In this document: positions 5,659-9,155 of the stretch, in pieces
Layout of the letters: each line of letters opens with the position of its first letter
How positions within the stretch are numbered: the first letter of the stretch is position 1
NCBI GenBank assembly: GCA_026967815.1
Contig: JAPUUO010000054.1
Coordinates: 1 to 9,155 of the forward strand
DNA: 9,155 nt
Direction of reading: 5' to 3'
DNA from: Candidatus Bathyarchaeota archaeon
Lineage (GTDB): Archaea; Thermoproteota; Bathyarchaeia; Bathyarchaeales; Bathyarchaeaceae
The notes under the pieces: generated by a model
Databases searched by the model: none
What the model was told of the DNA's origin: nothing
The model's input: only the letters and a program-made list of their open reading frames with translations
Position numbers and translations under genes: made by a program

Positions 5659-5680
5659 TGAGAACTTAACGATGTTCTCA
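5659..5680. repeat. Perfect 7-bp inverted repeat with 8-nt spacer
   Basis: TGAGAAC (5659-5665) and GTTCTCA (5674-5680) are exact inverted copies. Pairing may extend with one mismatch to 5656-5657 and 5682-5683. There is no T-run directly after it on +. It could be an RNA hairpin or a dimeric regulator site. It lies about 60 bp after the 77-aa gene. Confidence 0.5.
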
Positions 5681-5763
5681 ATCATGGTTTTAGCAAGCTG
5701 ACGTTGATGTGGGCGCTTTTGGATATATTCCGGTTTAGGAATGTTTCAGCCAGAATAACAACC

Positions 5764-5774
5764 GATATATTAAG
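5764..5774 (+). promoter_or_regulatory. TATA-like element before the 66-aa candidate
   Basis: GATATATTAAG is TATA-like. Initiation about 25 bp downstream (near 5793-5798) would give a leader of roughly 30 nt containing AGAGG at 5813-5817, seven bases before ATG 5825. The surrounding DNA is AT-rich, so chance matches are possible. Confidence 0.35.
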
Positions 5775-5824
5775 ATATCCTACATGTATCATTTGAGCTA
5801 ACTGTTGAAAAAAGAGGCGTTTTC

Positions 5825-6025
5825 ATGACGTATGTAGATGTCTGGAGCGTTGTGGCGTTGCAACAGCGTCAAATTCGAAGCGTAGAAAAGCTTTGGAAGC
5901 TGAAACTGATTAGACGAAGCCTCAAACTGTCTTTACATGTGGCTTACTACCGGACGAGTAACACCATACTCAAATCGCTGTTGAAAGCGGAAGTCAAACT
6001 TCACGCCTTCTTGCTAAGTAGATGA
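5825..6025 (+). CDS. Possible small basic protein, 66 aa
   Basis: An ATG at 5825 opens 66 codons ending in TGA. The product carries about 13 Lys/Arg against 3 Asp/Glu. Residues about 14-37 (starting QRQIRSVEKLWKLKLIRRSL) could form a basic amphipathic helix, followed by a second Lys/Leu-rich helix at about 46-63. A TATA-like element (5764-5774) and a weak AGAGG site support expression. I do not recognise the family. The last 25 bases overlap a minus-strand open frame. A chance frame in a gene-poor region is a real alternative. Confidence 0.35.
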   Translation: MTYVDVWSVVALQQRQIRSVEKLWKLKLIRRSLKLSLHVAYYRTSNTILKSLLKAEVKLHAFLLSR

Positions 6026-6199
6026 GAGAGTCGCAGTCTAGTTTGGGTTAGGAACGCGTTATCCCTCTCGACCCATTGCCTTACGTAGAGTTTCTCATGA
6101 TCTGCATGCATCAAATGCCAAAATAGCATGGGAAATGTCCTGAGAAGACAACCCAGTTGGTTTAGTACTCTGGATGTTTGAGTGTCAACCTTGTGAACT
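6001..6199 (-). pseudogene. Possible gene remnant, open frame without a clear start
   Basis: The minus strand is open from just after a TAA to TGA at 6001-6003, about 65 codons. The only ATG near the front is at 6127-6129 and gives 42 residues, including HADHEKLYVRQWVERDNAF. The composition looks protein-like, but there is no good ribosome binding site or promoter. A GTG frame overlapping its stop (GTGA) continues for about 22 codons in another frame, as if a longer coding stretch had been broken by a frameshift. I recognise no family, and chance is possible. Confidence 0.2.
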
Positions 6200-6214
6200 T
6201 ACATTGATTCTTTG

Positions 6215-6997
6215 CTAGTTAAGCCGCCTTTCTAAGCCACAAGCGACCAGGATATTTTCAAGGTTTTCCTTTGTTTGCTTTTGCTTGTAGGTTCTTAAGG
6301 CATGTATCAGTCTAGTCGTTCTGATCTCTTCTAGCTTCTTCCTAATCGCTATTGCAAGCAGACTTCCAATGAAGAGATATTGGCATATAGACGTGACATT
6401 AGAGACTTTTCGGTTAAGGCTGGCGTTTTCGAAATCCACTATATAGGGTGTGTTGGCAGCATCTACAATAATGTGCTTAGGTGCATTACTTAGTTCTCCA
6501 TGGTCCAAGCTTGCTCCATCTAGTTGCCAACATTGCTTTAGAATTCCATGTAGAGTTTTTTGTACTTTAGCTTTTGTTCCTCGCCCTTTCAGGGTTGTAA
6601 TCCATTCCGGCAGTCGTGTTCCATCAATGAACTGCATTAGAAGAAAATTTTCGGTGACATCAAGTAGTTTTGGTCCAACACCCACATCATTTGCTCTCTT
6701 CAGCATTTCAGCTTCATGTTGCATTCCAACACGACCAGCATCTATTCTTCGGATTTTTATGGCCGTTTTTCCCGCGCTGGTGTGAGCAACTACTACAATA
6801 CCGACGTAACCCTTGCCTAAAACGTGAACGTCAAATGCTTTCTTGTCTCCAGCGAATTCCAACGCTTTGACGTTAAGTTTTTCCAGTTCAAGAAGACGTT
6901 TTTCTGTTTCTATCAGGTTGTATCGGGGATAACATAGAATTTCAGCATATTTTTTCTCAAGAAGCTGCTCGATGGGAATGATATCTTTCCGATGCAA
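6215..6997 (-). CDS. Divergent archaeal serine/threonine protein kinase (COG2112 type)
   Basis: This 260-residue protein has the order of kinase motifs. The Gly-rich loop is LGKGYVGIVVVA (about 60-71), the ATP-binding lysine is K81 in AIKIRR, and the helix C glutamate is E95 in HEAEML. The hinge region is FLLMQFIDG (about 118-126). The catalytic loop DHGELSNAPKH (165-175) replaces the usual HRD/HGD, and VDFENAS (187-193) replaces DFG. The pattern fits the archaeal predicted kinases grouped as COG2112, related to RIO/Bud32-like kinases. The first 50 residues form a charged N-terminal helical extension. The start is TTG at 6995-6997, because the frame upstream reaches a TAA with no ATG, GTG or TTG start codon in between. 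GGGAAA lies upstream. A TATA box at 7057-7066 suggests its own transcript. The substrate is unknown. Confidence 0.85.
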   Translation of the reverse strand: MHRKDIIPIEQLLEKKYAEILCYPRYNLIETEKRLLELEKLNVKALEFAGDKKAFDVHVLGKGYVGIVVVAHTSAGKTAIKIRRIDAGRVGMQHEAEMLKRANDVGVGPKLLDVTENFLLMQFIDGTRLPEWITTLKGRGTKAKVQKTLHGILKQCWQLDGASLDHGELSNAPKHIIVDAANTPYIVDFENASLNRKVSNVTSICQYLFIGSLLAIAIRKKLEEIRTTRLIHALRTYKQKQTKENLENILVACGLERRLN

Positions 6998-7056
6998 CAG
7001 TTTTCCCGCATGGCAGTGGTTCAGTTATCTGTTAGCCATAGAATGCTCAGAGGCTC

Positions 7057-7066
7057 CTTTAAACTG
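7057..7066 (-). promoter_or_regulatory. TATA box of the kinase gene
   Basis: The minus strand reads CAGTTTAAAG in the 88-bp gap after the aminotransferase stop. Initiation about 25 bp downstream (near 7030) would leave a leader of about 35 nt before the TTG at 6997. Confidence 0.4.
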
Positions 7067-7085
7067 TGTTGTTGCTATACTGGAA

Positions 7086-8234
7086 TTATGAGTGAAAGGT
7101 CTTTCGAGCCGCTTGGATTCCTGCTCCGAAGTTAACTGGGAAGTTCAAGTCAGCTAATGTGTTTTCGAAGGCATTAATTGTGGCAGTGACTTCGGCTGCT
7201 GAGATGATTCCCATGCATCCGACTCGGAGAGTTCTCTTTTCGAGTTTGCCCAAGCCGCTGCCGATTATCACCTTGTAGCGTTCTCGCATAATCTTTCTGA
7301 CTTCGTCACAGTTGACTTCAGAAGGCACGTTAATCGCAACTACGGTGTTGGAACGAACATGCCTCGTTGGATAAGATGTTAACGATAAAGCTTCGAACCC
7401 GCTGTAAAAGGCTCTTGCACAGGTTGCATGCCGTTCAAACCGATTTTCCAAGCCTTCCTCGCGAATGATCTTTAAGCCTTCATCCAAAGCGTAGAAAATT
7501 GGCAGCGCGGGTGTGAACGGAGTTGCCTTCTCAGCGCTCGATTCTCGGGCTCTTACTAAGTCAAAATAGTAAGGTCTAGTGTCATTTTTCTCTATGACTT
7601 CCCAGATCTTGTCGCTAACAGAGACCACCACTACTCCTGGTGGACATGCTAGGCACTTTTGGCTTCCGGCGATACAGATGTCGATGTTCCAATCGTCAAC
7701 TGGCAGCTTGTCTCCTCCGAGAATAGATATGGCATCAACAATCAGGGGAACATTGTTTTCTTTCGTTATTTTTCCAATTTTAGGAAGGTCTCGCACGGTT
7801 ACGCCAGTGGAGGTCTCGTTGTGAACGATGGCCACTGCCTTAACGTTGCTTTCTCTAGCTAGAACTTGCTCTATTTGCTCTGCCGTAGGTGAGTGACCCC
7901 ATTCTACTGGGATTTCAATGACTCTGGCTCCTCGACGGATTACTGTTTCTTTTAATCTTTGGCTGAAAAAGCCGAAAACTGGGACAACAACCTTGTCGCC
8001 AGGGTTTACCACGTTGCCGACGGCACATTCTATACTGCCTGTGCCGGAAGAAGTTAAGACGAAAACCTCATTTCTGGTTTGGAAAACGTATTTGAGATTT
8101 TCCATGATGCTTTCATATAATGCTTGAAATTCTGGTCCTCTGTGGTTAATCATGGGTTTCATCATTGCACGTATAGTACGGTTGGGAACATTGGTTGGTC
8201 CTGGCAACATGATGAGCTGTCTTTGTTCTTTCAA
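7086..8234 (-). CDS. Class V PLP aminotransferase, alanine/serine-glyoxylate type
   Basis: This 382-residue, fold-type I PLP enzyme would move an amino group from alanine, serine or aspartate to glyoxylate or pyruvate in the cytoplasm. LPGPTNVP at 10-17 is the substrate-loop opening of this family, and SSGTGS at 62-67 binds the cofactor phosphate. HNETSTG at 138-144 and D167 in LIVDAIS contact the ring. K193 in AGSQKCLACPPG is the Schiff-base lysine. TPALPIFYAL is at 241-250, and R337 in LRVGCMG should bind the substrate carboxylate. The length is normal. The start is TTG at 8232-8234 with GGAGG nine bases upstream. A later ATG (codon 9) would cut into the PGPT motif. Substrate preference cannot be read off: archaeal relatives are annotated as serine-pyruvate, alanine-glyoxylate or aspartate transaminases. 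Confidence 0.92.
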   Translation of the reverse strand: MKEQRQLIMLPGPTNVPNRTIRAMMKPMINHRGPEFQALYESIMENLKYVFQTRNEVFVLTSSGTGSIECAVGNVVNPGDKVVVPVFGFFSQRLKETVIRRGARVIEIPVEWGHSPTAEQIEQVLARESNVKAVAIVHNETSTGVTVRDLPKIGKITKENNVPLIVDAISILGGDKLPVDDWNIDICIAGSQKCLACPPGVVVVSVSDKIWEVIEKNDTRPYYFDLVRARESSAEKATPFTPALPIFYALDEGLKIIREEGLENRFERHATCARAFYSGFEALSLTSYPTRHVRSNTVVAINVPSEVNCDEVRKIMRERYKVIIGSGLGKLEKRTLRVGCMGIISAAEVTATINAFENTLADLNFPVNFGAGIQAARKTFHS

Positions 8235-8309
8235 CTCAAGCCCCCTCCGTTGAAGAGTAGATTTTAAGCATTAAGCCACTCTTTTATTAAGTATTGCGGA
8301 GGAGAAGGC
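8235..8309. promoter_or_regulatory. Divergent promoter region, aminotransferase and SAM hydrolase
   Basis: This 75-bp spacer lies between two divergent starts. AT-rich elements ATTTTAAGCATTAAG (8262-8276) and TTTTATTAAG (8282-8291) can act as TATA boxes for + and - transcripts respectively, each giving a leader of about 20 nt. Shine-Dalgarno sites flank both ends: GGAGG before the minus TTG, and GGAGGAG at 8298-8304 before the plus ATG. The closeness suggests possible joint control. Confidence 0.45.
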
Positions 8310-9104
8310 ATGGCAACCATTTCGTTGCTATCTGACTTCGGTCTGAAAGATTCTTATGTGGCAGAAATGAAAGCGGTGATTCTTTCTATCTGCCCCGAAA
8401 CGCGTATAGTTGATGTAAGCCATGAAATTGAGAAGTTCAACATACGCATGGGCGCATTTGTGCTAGCTTCTGCTGCGCCATACTTTCCAAGAGGATCAGT
8501 TCATGTTGCCGTTGTAGATCCTGGAGTAGGAACAAAGCGACGCCCTATCCTTGTAGAAACGGATCACGCAACCTACGTAGGACCAGACAACGGTCTTCTC
8601 ATGCTCTCGGCAAAAAGACAGGGTATAAACCATGTATATCACATTACAAACAAACAGTTTATGTTGTTAAAAGCCTCCAGAACCTTCCACGGAAGAGATA
8701 TCTTCGCCCCCACAGCAGCGCACCTAGCAAAAGGGCATGCTCCCTTAGAGTCTGGCCCCGAAATCAATGATTACATAACTCCCAAATTTGCCAGACCAAG
8801 TTTGGACAGAAACATGTTGTCCGGAGAAATTCTACATATTGACAACTTCGGCAATGTTGTTACAAACGTTTCTATGAGCGAATTGGGGAAGATAGGTATA
8901 AAGAAGGGCGACATGTTGCATGTCAAACTCGAAGAAGATATACTGAAGCTGAAACTCTGCAGAGCTTATGGCGAAGTCAGACCCAAACAGCCTCTAAGCA
9001 TAATTGGAAGCCACAATTTTCTGGAAATTTCCATTAATCAAGACAACGCTGCGAAAAGGTTTGAAGTGGAAATCGGAGAAGAGGTTCAAATATCACATTC
9101 TTGA
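8310..9104 (+). CDS. S-adenosyl-L-methionine hydrolase (SAM hydroxide adenosyltransferase, DUF62)
   Basis: This 264-residue protein hydrolyses SAM to adenosine and L-methionine using an activated water. It belongs to the fold of the bacterial SAM-dependent fluorinase and chlorinase. The N-terminal domain opens SLLSDFGLKDSYVAEMK, typical of the family. The Asp-Arg-His triad described for archaeal members is visible: D70 in HVAVVDPGVG, R77 seven residues later, and H127 in TFHGRDIFAP. GPDNGLL (91-97) is also family-typical. IDNFGNVVTN (177-186) marks the C-terminal beta-barrel domain contacting the adenine. The halogenase-specific loop is not evident, and R/H of the hydrolase triad are present, so hydrolysis is favoured over halogenation. 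ATG 8310 is set by GGAGGAG at 8298-8304. The gene is complete within the window. Confidence 0.94.
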   Translation: MATISLLSDFGLKDSYVAEMKAVILSICPETRIVDVSHEIEKFNIRMGAFVLASAAPYFPRGSVHVAVVDPGVGTKRRPILVETDHATYVGPDNGLLMLSAKRQGINHVYHITNKQFMLLKASRTFHGRDIFAPTAAHLAKGHAPLESGPEINDYITPKFARPSLDRNMLSGEILHIDNFGNVVTNVSMSELGKIGIKKGDMLHVKLEEDILKLKLCRAYGEVRPKQPLSIIGSHNFLEISINQDNAAKRFEVEIGEEVQISHS

Positions 9105-9107
9105 CTC

Positions 9108-9136
9108 TTGACGGCGTCAAACCTTGTCAGTTTTTG
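9108..9136 (+). terminator. Weak hairpin plus T-run after the SAM hydrolase gene
   Basis: TTGAC and GTCAA form a 5-bp stem around GGC (9108-9120). A TTGTCAG sequence and a T5 run at 9132-9136 follow just after the stop codon. The T-run is the more relevant signal in archaea. The assignment is tentative. Confidence 0.35.
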
Positions 9137-9155
9137 CCAAGTCGTGAATTCTTCT

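Larger units (their letters stand above)
5602..6214. other. 613-bp gene-poor region with short candidate frames
   Basis: No recognisable gene lies here. It holds a perfect inverted repeat (5659-5680), a possible 66-codon gene on + (5825-6025) with a TATA-like element, and short minus-strand frames: 5641-5745 with no start codon, 5682-5792 starting ATG, and 6001-6199. Around 6052-6065 there is an AACGCGTT palindrome flanked by GG and CC. I could not match the region to RNase P RNA, SRP RNA or 5S rRNA motifs, but a non-coding RNA is not excluded. Confidence 0.6.

Noticed and set aside
6052..6066. GG-AACGCGTT-ATCC near-palindrome
   Set aside because: The core is an 8-bp palindrome expected by chance now and then, the flanks need a bulge to pair, and no nearby start makes it a convincing operator.
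6450..6785. Plus-strand open frame (111 codons)
   Set aside because: It lies entirely opposite the kinase gene, whose motifs are clear. No independent promoter or ribosome binding site.
1..9155. CRISPR arrays, insertion sequences, box C/D sRNAs, rRNA
   Set aside because: I found no regularly spaced repeats, no transposase motifs, no well-spaced C and D box pair and no rRNA signature.

Overview
The window is chromosomal DNA from an archaeon, most likely of the TACK group (a Bathyarchaeia-like lineage is my guess). The reasons are archaeal-type ribosomal proteins eL34, eL14 and uL15, an archaeal SecY, an archaeal EMC3/Oxa1-like DUF106 protein, TATA-box promoters, GTG and TTG starts beside Shine-Dalgarno sites, and an elongator tRNA-Met split by a short intron outside the anticodon loop. 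I see no mobile element, CRISPR array, rRNA or phage gene.

Layout. At 6-117 (+) is tRNA-Met(CAU) with a 34-nt intron in the variable region. At 179-1318 (-) are three genes: a GTG-started flavodoxin, then a SWIM zinc-finger protein resembling the Shu2/Sws1 recombination factors, then a 49-residue single-span membrane protein with its own TATA box. At 1457-5250 (+) is the distal part of the archaeal spc-type ribosomal operon: uL15, secY, the EMC3-like insertase, eL34, CMP kinase and eL14. The usual adk between secY and the insertase gene is absent. uL30 is not upstream of uL15, and cbf5 does not follow eL14. A separate promoter then drives a 77-residue orphan (5368-5601).

The stretch 5602-6214 is gene-poor. 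It holds a perfect 7-bp inverted repeat, a possible 66-residue basic protein with a promoter-like upstream region, and several short minus-strand frames that may be remnants. From 6215 to 8234 (-) are a divergent archaeal protein kinase (COG2112 type) and a class V PLP aminotransferase of the alanine/serine-glyoxylate type. From 8310 to 9104 (+), divergent from the aminotransferase, is a DUF62 S-adenosylmethionine hydrolase (SAM hydroxide adenosyltransferase) with its Asp-Arg-His triad intact.

How they work together. The central operon couples ribosomal proteins with the membrane protein export and insertion machinery (SecY plus the EMC3/Oxa1-like insertase) and with pyrimidine nucleotide supply. 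The flanking genes are housekeeping or metabolic. I found no clear new multi-gene system. The least explained items are the small membrane protein, the flavodoxin/SWIM pair, the 77-residue orphan and the 5602-6214 region.
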